From Streptomyces xanthophaeus (lineage in GTDB: Bacteria > Actinomycetota > Actinomycetes > Streptomycetales > Streptomycetaceae): DNA of 64,000 nt. The translations under genes were made by a program, and so were the position numbers. A model generated the notes under the pieces. The model worked only from the letters and a program-made list of their open reading frames with translations. It ran no database searches and was not told the origin of the DNA. Shown in pieces: positions 17,829 to 26,242 of the stretch (within the stretch, counting starts at the first letter, position 1; each line of letters begins with the position of its first letter). The DNA lies in NCBI RefSeq assembly GCF_030440515.1, contig NZ_CP076543.1, positions 310,001 to 374,000 on the forward strand, written 5' to 3'.

Positions 17829-18251
17829 TCAGGCGATCGAGGCGGCGACGATCGCGGCCACGGCGAGGTTGCAGGCGGCCGAGACCCAGACAGCCGGGTG
17901 GGGTTCCGGGTCCACGACGATGGCGCCGAGCTTGCCGGGGGTCACCAGGTCGAGCACGAGGAAGGCCACCGCCATCAGGATCAGGCCGAGCACGCCGAAC
18001 GCCGCGGTGGACAGCAGGCCCTTGCCGAAGTCCGCGTACGTCGTCCAGATCGAGGTGAAGACGATGCCGCCGATGCCGAGGAGCGCGGAGCTGAGGAAGA
18101 GGGCCGCGTTGCGGTTGCGCTCCTCCCAGATCTGCTGGGGAAGCTTCCCGGGCGTCAGCACGTCCACGAGGACGATGCCGAGGATCAGCAGCACCAGGCC
18201 GAGGGCGCCGTAGGCGCTGGTGCGGCCAAGTCCGTTGATGATGTCGCTCAT
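17829..18251 (-). CDS. DUF350 family membrane protein
   Basis: A 140-residue protein with four hydrophobic segments in two internally similar halves: LVLLILGIVLVDVLTPGKLPQQI and LGLILMAVAFLVLDLVTPGKLG share VLDxLTPGKL. This is the duplicated DUF350 pattern. The function is unknown; related proteins are often linked to ATP-grasp or glutathionylspermidine-synthase-like genes. A GNAT/ATP-grasp gene lies divergently 95 bp away, matching that tendency. Confidence 0.85.
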   Translation of the reverse strand: MSDIINGLGRTSAYGALGLVLLILGIVLVDVLTPGKLPQQIWEERNRNAALFLSSALLGIGGIVFTSIWTTYADFGKGLLSTAAFGVLGLILMAVAFLVLDLVTPGKLGAIVVDPEPHPAVWVSAACNLAVAAIVAASIA

Positions 18252-18346
18252 TGAGAAGCCTGTCTCCGCGTGGGTGGGAAAGTATGTGCCGTGGGGAGGC
18301 CGAATCTATCGCACGGCCTTGACCCGGACCATGGGGAGGTCAGCAG

Positions 18347-20161
18347 TTGGTAAAGGTCAGGGCAGCGCGGCCGGCCGAGGCGGAGGACCTGACCGGGCTG
18401 GTGATGCGGTCCAAGGCGCACTGGGGGTACGACGCCGCCTTCCTGGCCGCGTGCGCGCCGGAATTGCGGATCCGGGCCGCCGACGTGACGGCCCGCCGTA
18501 TCGTCGTGGCCGAAAACGGGCGGGGAGAGGTGCTCGGGATCGCTTCGCTGGAGGGGACTCCCCCGCTGGCGGCGCTCGGGCTGCTCTTCGTGGAGCCGTC
18601 GGCCATCGGCCGGGGTGTGGGCCGGCTGCTGTACCGGGACGCGCTGCGGCGGGCCGCGGACCTGGGGGTGCGGCAGCTGGTGATCGACTCCGACCCGCAC
18701 GCGGCCGGGTTCTACCGGGCGATGGGGGCGGTGGCCGCGGCGGAGACGGAGACGGCGGCCGCACCGGACGTGGAAGCCGGCGCTCCGTCCCTGGTCCGGT
18801 TCGAGGCGGCTCCCGTCCCGCTCGCCGGCTGGGCGCAGGCCTGGACCGGTGGCGGGCGGGCCGTGCACCTGGGCAATGTCGGCGAGTTCAACGCGCAGTT
18901 CGCCGACGCCACCCTGGACCGGGAGCAGCGGCCCGCACACCACTACGCGTGCCTCGCCGCCTTCTACAGCCCCTACCCGGCCGCGCTGGTACTGCCACGG
19001 CCGGTTCCGCGGGGCTGGACGGAGCTGGTCTGCCGGCAACTGGGCTGGACCGGGGTCGAGGTGTACGACGGCCTGCTGGACGCGGATCCCGGCCTCACCG
19101 ATGCCGTACGGGCCCGGCCGGCGCTGGCCGCGCTGCTCACGGGAGCCGGGCTGCCCCTCGTACCGTGGGGGCGCACCCGGCCGTTCGGGCGGCTGTCGGG
19201 CCGTCCGTGGCAGCCCGGGGAGCTGCGCTACGAGTCGAAGTCCGCGGCGCACGCCCTCTTCGGGCGGATCCTGGCGGACGGCGGGCATCCCGGGATCGTG
19301 CTCCCCCGGCAGTGGCGGGCCGACGGGCGGTGGGCGGCGGCCCGGATGCTGGCGGCCAGGACCAGGGCGGGCGAGAGCACCGTTCTGAAATCGGAGCACG
19401 GTGTCGGGGGTTCGGGCACCACGGTGGTCACCCCCGAGCGGGTCCGTGCCGCGGGCGGGGCACGGGCCGTGCTGCGGCGGCTGCCGCGCGGGCCGCTGCT
19501 GGTGGAGGAGTACGTCGGCGGCGGTCCGGTGTCCGGCGCCGACGAGGGGCCACGGGATCTGACGTACGACGGCTTCGTGGACGACGCGGGCCGCGCGCAC
19601 GAGGTGGGCGGGGCGGTGATGGACGTGGCGGACGGCTGCTACCGGGGTGCCACGGTGGGTCCCGGGGTGGTGCCCGCGTGGGCGGAGGAGCCCCTCACCG
19701 CCTTCGGTGCGGCGGTGGGCGGGGAGCTGGCGCAATCCGGATACCGGGGCTGGTTCGACGTGGACTTCGTAGCCGACGGTGCGGGGCGGCTCGCGCCGAC
19801 CGAGACGAACCTGCGGCTGACCGGGCCGTCCATCGCCTTCATGGTGGCGGCCCGGCTCGACGCGCTGCGGGGCGCGGGGCACCTCGTACGGATCGCCGAC
19901 CGGGTGGAGCTGGGCGCGCGGCTTCCCGAGGCGCAGCTGGACGAGTTGTGCGCGGCGCTGGTCCGGGGCTGCGCGGAGCTCGGGGCGGTGTTCGTCCCCG
20001 CGATCCCGACCGGGGCCTTCGAACCGGCGCCCTGGCTGGGTGTGCTGGTGGCCGCGCGCAGCAGGGAGGTGCTGGACGCGGCCGAGTCGCTGGTGCGGGC
20101 CGAGGCCCTGGCGGTCGGAGCGATGTTCGGCCCGCCCCGGTCCTCCGGCCGCAGATCGTGA
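18347..20161 (+). CDS. GNAT acetyltransferase / ATP-grasp ligase fusion
   Basis: A 604-residue protein. Residues 1-135 form a GNAT domain with the acetyl-CoA loop AIGRGVGRLLYRDALRRA. Residues about 150-310 look like a pre-ATP-grasp domain (AVHLGNVGEFN, PRPVPRGWTELVCRQLG). Residues about 320-510 are the ATP-grasp: TVLKSEHGVGGSGTTVV (lysine and Gly loop, near 346), LLVEEYVGGG, WFDVDFV and ETNLRLTG (metal ligands, near 484). ATP-grasp enzymes join a carboxylate to an amine or thiol through an acyl-phosphate; the substrates here are unknown. The start is TTG with GGGAGG six bases upstream. It stands alone beside the divergent DUF350 gene. Confidence 0.8.
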   Translation: MVKVRAARPAEAEDLTGLVMRSKAHWGYDAAFLAACAPELRIRAADVTARRIVVAENGRGEVLGIASLEGTPPLAALGLLFVEPSAIGRGVGRLLYRDALRRAADLGVRQLVIDSDPHAAGFYRAMGAVAAAETETAAAPDVEAGAPSLVRFEAAPVPLAGWAQAWTGGGRAVHLGNVGEFNAQFADATLDREQRPAHHYACLAAFYSPYPAALVLPRPVPRGWTELVCRQLGWTGVEVYDGLLDADPGLTDAVRARPALAALLTGAGLPLVPWGRTRPFGRLSGRPWQPGELRYESKSAAHALFGRILADGGHPGIVLPRQWRADGRWAAARMLAARTRAGESTVLKSEHGVGGSGTTVVTPERVRAAGGARAVLRRLPRGPLLVEEYVGGGPVSGADEGPRDLTYDGFVDDAGRAHEVGGAVMDVADGCYRGATVGPGVVPAWAEEPLTAFGAAVGGELAQSGYRGWFDVDFVADGAGRLAPTETNLRLTGPSIAFMVAARLDALRGAGHLVRIADRVELGARLPEAQLDELCAALVRGCAELGAVFVPAIPTGAFEPAPWLGVLVAARSREVLDAAESLVRAEALAVGAMFGPPRSSGRRS

Positions 20162-20171
20162 TCTTCATCCC

Positions 20172-20232
20172 CGGGCGCTCGCCGCTGGTCGTGGACGGCC
20201 CGGGATTTCTCGGGTGCTCGCGCTGGTCGTGG
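20172..20232. repeat. Imperfect 22-bp direct repeat in the ATP-grasp 3' region
   Basis: CGGGCGCTCGCCGCTGGTCG (continuing TGG) at 20172-20194 recurs as CGGGTGCTCGCGCTGGTCG (continuing TGG) at 20211-20232, with one substitution and one missing base. It lies in the 121-bp gap between the ATP-grasp gene and the SDR gene. Probably a local duplication; no function is evident. Confidence 0.4.
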
Positions 20233-20282
20233 GCGGGTGTCTGTGGTGAAGATCGTCCGTCAGGGTGGTTCGTGGCGCGGGT

Positions 20283-21020
20283 TCACCAGGGGATGATCCC
20301 GTCGTCCTCGAAGAACGAACCGCTCGGGCCGCCGTCCGGCAGCGTGGCGAGCCGGATCGCCGTGGCTGCGCCCTGCTCGGGGGTGCGGGTTCCGTGGAAG
20401 CCGGTGAAGTCGGTCGCGACCAGGCCGGGGCAGGCGGCGTTGATCAGGATGCCCGTGCCGGCGAACTGGCGGGCGTACTGCACGGTGACGGCGTTGAGGA
20501 ACGTCTTCGACGGCGCGTAGGCCGCCATGACCGGACCGATCTCGATGTCCGGGTCCGCCTGCCGGGTCAGGGAGCCGACGCCGCTGGAGACGTTGACTAT
20601 GCGGGGCGACCTGGAGCGCCGCAGGAGCGGCAGCATCGCGTTGGTCACCTGGATGACGCCCAGCACGTTGGTCTCCACCACCGTCCGGACCACGTCGAGA
20701 TCGAGGCCGGTCGGATCCTGGGCCCACCCCGGCCCCATCTCCCCCGGGATGCCGGCGTTGTTGACCAGGACGTCGAGGCGCCCGGCCTCCAGCTCGAGCA
20801 GTTCGGCGGCCTCGGTGACGCTGCGTCGGCTGGTCACGTCCAGCGGCACGCCGAACGCGTCGACCCCGGCAGCGCGCAGCTTCCCGACAGCATCCCCCAG
20901 CCGGGCTTCGTCACGGGCTCCCACGCCCACGCGGTATCCCAAGGCGCCGAGACCGGCCGCGATTGCGTACCCAATACCTTTGTTCGCACCGGTCACCAGC
21001 GCGATCTTCGCTTCATTCAT
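20283..21020 (-). CDS. Short-chain dehydrogenase/reductase
   Basis: A 245-residue classical SDR, an NAD(P)-dependent oxidoreductase. It has TGANKGIG (10-17) for the cofactor, NNAG, the catalytic Ser in NVSSGVGS, the YxxxK pair in AAYAPSKTFLNA and the PG motif in NAACPGLVATDFTG. GARDEAR after the second strand suggests NADP preference. It is similar to carbonyl reductase-like SDRs annotated across Streptomyces. The ATG at 21020 is at the usual distance before the Rossmann motif. No operon partner. Confidence 0.92.
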   Translation of the reverse strand: MNEAKIALVTGANKGIGYAIAAGLGALGYRVGVGARDEARLGDAVGKLRAAGVDAFGVPLDVTSRRSVTEAAELLELEAGRLDVLVNNAGIPGEMGPGWAQDPTGLDLDVVRTVVETNVLGVIQVTNAMLPLLRRSRSPRIVNVSSGVGSLTRQADPDIEIGPVMAAYAPSKTFLNAVTVQYARQFAGTGILINAACPGLVATDFTGFHGTRTPEQGAATAIRLATLPDGGPSGSFFEDDGIIPW

Positions 21021-21546
21021 GGTGTCGATGCTCGCCCCGGCCGAGGAGAGCGTCCAACACCGAAGCGGTGTTGTGCGATACCCGCCAGGTATCAGCACAG
21101 GTAGGGGACGGTCTTGGACGCCTTGGAGACCGATCTGTTGCAGCGGCTGCTCGACGCCGCCGAGATCGAGGTGCCGGCCGGCGGTTTCACCGAGCAGGAA
21201 CAGATGCCGACCGAGGGGCGGATCGCCGACGTGCCCGCACGGCAGCCGCTCGCGGCGCGCAAGGTTCTGTCCGTGGCCGGCATCAGCGACGTGCCCGATC
21301 TCGCGATCGCCCGCCGGCCACGACATGGCACCTACGCGCCCGGTCCAGGCCCGGAAGTCCGCGACCACACGCAGCCGGCCCAACTGATCGCCCTCGGACG
21401 CACCATGGCCGCCGTCCCCGGATTCCGCCCCCACCTGGCTGTGGCACGAGCACGCCGCCGTACCTCTGACCGACGCACCCCCGTCGCCAACCACATCGTC
21501 TGGCCCTCGCGACAGGGGTGCAGGCGGGAAGGGCCCAGGGTTGCGG
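21021..21546. other. Gap without a convincing gene; possible decayed coding sequence
   Basis: 526 bp between the SDR start and the end of the adenylation-like gene. A rightward frame from about 21107 reads LETDLLQRLLDAAEIEVPAGG and later QPAQLIALGRTMAAVPGF, which has protein-like composition, while a shift near 21430 exposes LWHEHAAVPLTDA in another frame. No frame gives a complete recognisable domain with a start and an SD. It could be a broken regulator gene or fortuitous open frame in G/C-rich DNA. No tRNA or strong hairpin is seen. Confidence 0.35.
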
Positions 21547-23679
21547 TCAGCGGTCCGGCCAGTCGTCGACGGGGTCGTGGAAGTCGAAGGGGTCGGCCGG
21601 CTTGCTGACGACGTAGGCCGCGACGACGACGCCCGCGATCATCAACGGGATGTTGAAGGCGTAGACGAGGGCGGCCTGGCGCGGCCAGTCCTGTTTGGCG
21701 GCCAGCCGGTAGAGGTTGTCCTGCGGCCACCAGGACAGCAGCAGGTAGGACACGGCCAGATGGGCGGCCACGGTGAGGGAAGGGCTGCGGCGCTGGCGCA
21801 GCATCCGGGCGCGGCCGCCGAACAGGAACACCACCCCGACGCCGAAGGCGGCGCACTCGAACAGGTACAGCAGGGAGAAGAGGAACGCCCAGGGCTGCGG
21901 CACCCCGGTGAGGTCGGTCGATCCGGGCCAGAGGAAGTTCGTCAGGATCATGGCGACGAAGCCCAGTCCGACTCCCCCGCAGCCGGCCGCGCAGCCGGCC
22001 GAGGCTTCGCTCGTGCCCGCGGCGGCCCCGTACTTGCCGGACTTGCTTCCGGCAGCCTTCGCCGCAGCGGGCAGGATGGGCAGCGGCAGGGCGTCCCGGT
22101 CCTCCTGGCCCGCCGCGGTGCGGGGCAGGGTGCGCAGCCGGATGACGGTGCGCGGGGATTCCTCGCGGAGGACCTTGCCCGCCAGGTGGTCGCGCAGCTC
22201 CTCGATGTCCGGCAGCGGGACCCTGACGGCCCCGGTCCGCCCGCCGGGCGGTGGGGCCACGTACGCGACGAGCCGCCGCGGGCCGCGCGGGCCGTCGACC
22301 CCCTTCAGGATGACCGCGCCGATGCCGTCGTGGCTGCGGATGGCGGATTCGACGGGGTACGGGTCGAGCCAGCGGCCGCCGGGCAGGGTGATCCGGTCCC
22401 GGAGCCGGCCGCCGTACTCCAGCAGCCCGTCCTCGCGGAGGAGGCCGAGGTCTCCGGTCGGTATCGCGTCGGCGCCGTCCGGCGGGACGAGGCGGATCTC
22501 CCCGCCGTGCACCTCGGCCCGGAAGCCGGGGAACGCGGTGCCGAGCAGGGAGATCCGCTCCGGGTCGTCCAACGGGTGGGGCAGCTGGGGCAGTTCGAAC
22601 CAGGTGCCGATACCGGCGCATTCCGCGGAGCCGTAGACGTTGAGCACGCGCGCGCCCGGGCGCAGCCGGACCTGCAGGGTCGCCTGCTCGTCGAGGTAGA
22701 GCCGGCCGCCCGTGACGGCGAGCAGCCGCAGGGACCGGCAGGCCGGATCGGCCCCGAGATGGGCGGCCGGGGTGAGGCTCCCCTGTTCGGCGTCCTCGAT
22801 CAGCAGTCGGGCGGCGCCGGCCGGGTCGGTGTGCAGCACGGTGACGCGGTCGGCCTCGACGGCCGCACGGATGTCTTCGGGCTTCCAGGCGGAACGCGGG
22901 GACAGTACGAGGGCGCCGCCCGAGCACAGGGCCCGGGTCCAGCCCGCGGCGAAGGCGGTGATGTCCGGACCGCCCGTGAACAGGTGCCGGTCCTGCGCGG
23001 TCGGCCGGGCCACCTCGGCCCAGCCCTCGTGGGCGGCGAGGAGCGTCCCCTGACTCACGGGGACCGCGCGCGGCTCGGCCGCCCCGGTGAACAGGACCGC
23101 GGCGGTGCGGCCGGGCGGCGGGGCGACGGCCCCGGGAAGCCGGTCCGCGGGCGGATCTGCGGGCGCGTCCGCGGATACGTCCACGGATATGTCCGCGGAT
23201 ACGCCCGCGGGCCGGTCCGCCGGCTGTTCGGTGCGCGGCCCGCCGATCGCCGCGGCGTCCGCGTCGAGCCGGATCACCCGGGGGCCGCCGCCGTTGTCGA
23301 GAGCGGCATGCTGGGCGGCATCGGTCAGCAGGACGAGGGGCTGGGCCGCGGCCAGTTGCCGGCGCCCGGAGCGCGCGCTCTCCACGTCGATGACGGTGTA
23401 GGACCCGCCGGCCTTGAGGACGGCGAGGAGGGCGACGATCAGTTCGGTCTGCCGGGCGGTGCCCACGGCGACGAGTGCGCCGGGCGGCAGCGGGCCGGAG
23501 GCGAGCAGACGGTGCGCCAGCCGGTCGGCGCGCGCGTCCAGTTCCCCGTAGGTGAGACCCTCCGGGCCGGCGATGAGGGCACGGGCCCCGGGGGTGTCCC
23601 GGGCCCACCGCTCGAAGCGGTGCAGGACGGTGTCGGTGGTTCGTTTGCCGAAGCGTACGGACTCGGATCCCTGCGTCAT
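21547..23679 (-). CDS. Adenylation-domain-like protein fused to a membrane domain, catalytic motifs lost
   Basis: A 710-residue protein. Residues 15-530 follow the ANL adenylation fold: LTYGELDARADRLAHRLL, KAGGSYTVIDVE, YGSAECAGIG (A5-like) and TGDLGLLREDGLLEYGGRLRD (A7/A8-like). The phosphate loop, normally TSGSTGxPKG, is FTGAAEPRAV (197-206), and the A10 lysine is replaced by Gln (TAAGQEDRDAL, Q525). A VSADISVDVSADAPAD stretch interrupts the N-terminal part. The last 140 residues add a Gly/Cys-rich segment and about four TM spans. Aminoacyl-AMP formation is unlikely as written; a membrane-bound binding or sensory role is possible. It is divergent from the ABC exporter 141 bp away. Confidence 0.75.
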   Translation of the reverse strand: MTQGSESVRFGKRTTDTVLHRFERWARDTPGARALIAGPEGLTYGELDARADRLAHRLLASGPLPPGALVAVGTARQTELIVALLAVLKAGGSYTVIDVESARSGRRQLAAAQPLVLLTDAAQHAALDNGGGPRVIRLDADAAAIGGPRTEQPADRPAGVSADISVDVSADAPADPPADRLPGAVAPPPGRTAAVLFTGAAEPRAVPVSQGTLLAAHEGWAEVARPTAQDRHLFTGGPDITAFAAGWTRALCSGGALVLSPRSAWKPEDIRAAVEADRVTVLHTDPAGAARLLIEDAEQGSLTPAAHLGADPACRSLRLLAVTGGRLYLDEQATLQVRLRPGARVLNVYGSAECAGIGTWFELPQLPHPLDDPERISLLGTAFPGFRAEVHGGEIRLVPPDGADAIPTGDLGLLREDGLLEYGGRLRDRITLPGGRWLDPYPVESAIRSHDGIGAVILKGVDGPRGPRRLVAYVAPPPGGRTGAVRVPLPDIEELRDHLAGKVLREESPRTVIRLRTLPRTAAGQEDRDALPLPILPAAAKAAGSKSGKYGAAAGTSEASAGCAAGCGGVGLGFVAMILTNFLWPGSTDLTGVPQPWAFLFSLLYLFECAAFGVGVVFLFGGRARMLRQRRSPSLTVAAHLAVSYLLLSWWPQDNLYRLAAKQDWPRQAALVYAFNIPLMIAGVVVAAYVVSKPADPFDFHDPVDDWPDR

Positions 23680-23820
23680 GGACCGATGATGCCACCGGGC
23701 ACCGACAACGGACGGGGGTCGGCACAATCGTTCGTGCGGGCGGGAGTTGGGCGCCCCGTGCGGGCGATCCCGGACCGAATGCTTGACCTGAAGTTCGGTT
23801 GAGGTCCTAGCGTTCGGGCC

Positions 23821-25710
23821 ATGGACATGGAAGTCACCGCCTGGACCTCGCTGCACAGCGCGATCAACGCCCAGCAGGACCGCCGCCCGCTCTCCCGGGC
23901 CGGTCTGCGCCGCGTCGCCTCCTTCGCCCGTCCGCACCGCCGCGGGCTCACCCTCTTCCTCCTGCTGAGTGTGGTGACCGCGCTGCTCGCCGTGGCCACT
24001 CCGGTGCTCGCCAGCCGGGTCGTCACGGCCATCGTGGAAGGCGGCGACAGCTCCGCGGTCACCCGGCTGGCCCTGCTCATCGCGCTGATCGCGGTCGCGG
24101 AGGCCGGGCTCGGACTGCTGACCCGCAGACTCTCCGCCACCCTCGGCGAGGGGCTGATCCTGGATCTGCGGACGGCGGTCTTCGACCACGTCCAGCGGAT
24201 GCCGGTCGCCTTCTTCACCCGGACCCGGACGGGTGCCCTGGTCAGCCGCCTCAACAACGATGTGATCGGCGCCCAGCGGGCCTTCAGCAACACCCTGTCG
24301 GGGGTGGTCGCCAATACCGTCACCCTGCTGCTGACCCTCACCGTGATGCTCAGCATCTCCTGGCAGATCACCCTGCTGGCGCTGGTGCTGCTGCCGGTGT
24401 TCGTGCTGCCGGCCCGCCGGATGGGGGCGCGGATGGCGGCGATGCAGCGGGAGGCCTCCGCGCTGAACGCCGCGATGGGCACCCAGATGACCGAGCGGTT
24501 CTCCGCCCCCGGCGCGACGCTGGTCAAGCTCTTCGGGCGGCCCGCCGACGAGTCCGCGGAGTTCGCGGCCCGGGCGGCGCGGGTGCGGGACATCGGGATC
24601 CGTACGGCGATGGCCCAGTCGGCCTTCATCACGGCCCTCACCCTGGTCTCGGCGCTGGCCCTCGCGCTCGTGTACGGGCTGGGCGGGTTCTACGCGCTGC
24701 GCGGTTCCCTGGACGCCGGTTCCGTCGTCGCCCTCGCCCTCCTCCTGACCCGCCTGTACGCCCCGCTGACCGCACTGGCCGGCGCCCGCGTCGAGGTGAT
24801 GAGCGCGATGGTGAGCTTCGAGCGGGTCTTCGAGATCCTCGACCTGAAGCCGCTCATCGCCCAGAAGCCGGACGCCCGCCGGGTGCCGCAGGGGCCGGTG
24901 GCCGTGGAGTTCGACCGGGTCTCCTTCGGCTACCCGGCCGCCGACAAGGTCTCGCTCGCCTCGCTGGAGGAGGTCGCCACCCTGGACGCCCGGGGCGGTA
25001 CGCAGGTGCTGCACGAGGTGTCCTTCCGGGCCGAGCCGGGTCAGATGGTGGCCCTGGTCGGGTCGTCCGGCGCCGGCAAGTCGACCATCGCGCAGCTGCT
25101 GCCGCGGCTGTACGACGCCGACGCGGGCGCGGTCCGGCTCGGCGGGATCGACGTACGGGACCTCACGGCCGACTCGATCCGCGAGACGCTCGGCATGGTC
25201 ACCCAGGACGGGCACCTCTTCCACGAGTCGGTACGCGCCAACCTGCTGCTGGCCCGCCCGGAGGCCTCCGAGGAGGAGATCTGGGAGGCCCTGCGGCGCT
25301 CGCGGCTGGACGGGCTCGTCGCCTCGCTGCCGGACGGACTGGACACGGTGGTCGGGGAGCGCGGCTACCGGCTCTCGGGCGGGGAACGGCAGCGGCTGAC
25401 CATCGCGCGGCTGCTGCTGGCCCGGCAGCGGGTGGTGATCCTCGACGAGGCCACCGCGCACCTGGATTCCACCTCGGAGGCCGCGGTGCAGGAGGCGCTG
25501 GGCGAGGCCCTGGCGGGCCGGACCGCGGTGGTGATCGCGCACCGGCTGTCGACCGTACAGGCGGCGGACCTGATCCTGGTGGTCGAGGACGGCCGGATCG
25601 TGGAACGGGGCACGCACACCGGGCTGCTGGCGGCGGGCGGGCGGTACGAGGAGCTGTACCGCACCCAGTTCGCGGTGTCGGGCGGCGAGGCACCGGTGCC
25701 GGGAGCATGA
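23821..25710 (+). CDS. ABC exporter, fused permease and ATPase
   Basis: A 629-residue half-transporter of the type I exporter class. Six TM spans lie in about 40-330, including the LVSRLNNDVIGAQRAFS intracellular loop. The ATPase domain follows with Walker A GSSGAGKST (near 414-422), Q-loop VTQDGHLFH, signature LSGGERQR (near 519), Walker B VVILDEAT and the H-loop His in VIAHRLS. A short insertion (KVSLASLEEVATLDARGG) precedes the first ATPase strands. The substrate is unknown: drug, lipid or peptide. The VOC gene follows after seven bases, so co-transcription is likely; the divergent partner is the membrane-fused adenylation-like gene. Confidence 0.92.
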   Translation: MDMEVTAWTSLHSAINAQQDRRPLSRAGLRRVASFARPHRRGLTLFLLLSVVTALLAVATPVLASRVVTAIVEGGDSSAVTRLALLIALIAVAEAGLGLLTRRLSATLGEGLILDLRTAVFDHVQRMPVAFFTRTRTGALVSRLNNDVIGAQRAFSNTLSGVVANTVTLLLTLTVMLSISWQITLLALVLLPVFVLPARRMGARMAAMQREASALNAAMGTQMTERFSAPGATLVKLFGRPADESAEFAARAARVRDIGIRTAMAQSAFITALTLVSALALALVYGLGGFYALRGSLDAGSVVALALLLTRLYAPLTALAGARVEVMSAMVSFERVFEILDLKPLIAQKPDARRVPQGPVAVEFDRVSFGYPAADKVSLASLEEVATLDARGGTQVLHEVSFRAEPGQMVALVGSSGAGKSTIAQLLPRLYDADAGAVRLGGIDVRDLTADSIRETLGMVTQDGHLFHESVRANLLLARPEASEEEIWEALRRSRLDGLVASLPDGLDTVVGERGYRLSGGERQRLTIARLLLARQRVVILDEATAHLDSTSEAAVQEALGEALAGRTAVVIAHRLSTVQAADLILVVEDGRIVERGTHTGLLAAGGRYEELYRTQFAVSGGEAPVPGA

Positions 25711-25717
25711 TGCTCTG

Positions 25718-26101
25718 ATGGACATCAAACTGGAGCTCGTCGCGGTCCCCGTCACCGACGTGGACCGGGCCAAGGCCTTCTACGAGAAGCTCGGCTTCAA
25801 CGCCGACCACGACGTCACCGTCAGCGAGGACATCCGCTTCGTCCAGCTGACCCCGCCGGGCTCGGCCTGCTCGATCGCGATCGGCAAGGGGCTGACCCGG
25901 ATGACCCCGGGGTCGCTGGACAACATGCAGGTCGTCGTCACCGACATCGAGGAGGCGTACGAGGACCTGCGCGGCCGGGGGGTGGAGGTGACGGAGATCC
26001 AGGACCTGCCGTGGGGCTCCTTCGTCTACTTCTCCGACCCCGACGGCAACGGCTGGGCGGTCCAGCAGACCACGCCCCGCAAGCCGGCGGACCCCGCCTA
26101 G
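25718..26101 (+). CDS. VOC family (glyoxalase/bleomycin resistance-like) protein
   Basis: A 127-residue protein built of two beta-alpha-beta-beta-beta modules: VAVPVTDVDRAKAFYEKLGF at the start and SFVYFSDPDGNGWAVQQTT at the end, the standard VOC signatures. Such proteins are dioxygenases, isomerases or ligand-sequestering resistance factors. Position seven bases after an ABC exporter fits export or self-protection against a small molecule, which is inference. Confidence 0.88.
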   Translation: MDIKLELVAVPVTDVDRAKAFYEKLGFNADHDVTVSEDIRFVQLTPPGSACSIAIGKGLTRMTPGSLDNMQVVVTDIEEAYEDLRGRGVEVTEIQDLPWGSFVYFSDPDGNGWAVQQTTPRKPADPA

Positions 26102-26242
26102 ACAGTCTCTTCCGGGGACGCCGGTTGGACGTTCCGCCGAGGGCAGGGCGTGACCGTGGTCGGGAAAGCGCCTTGCCCGCAGTCCTGTTGACGGCTTGGC
26201 TGGCCGGGGTCAGGACGGCAAGGTGACTCCCGGGGGAAGCGA

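Noticed and set aside
21547..25773. A single 1408-codon leftward frame joining the adenylation-like protein with sequence opposite the ABC exporter
   Set aside because: The upstream part is antisense to an exporter with Walker motifs. A proper ATG (23679) begins the adenylation fold.
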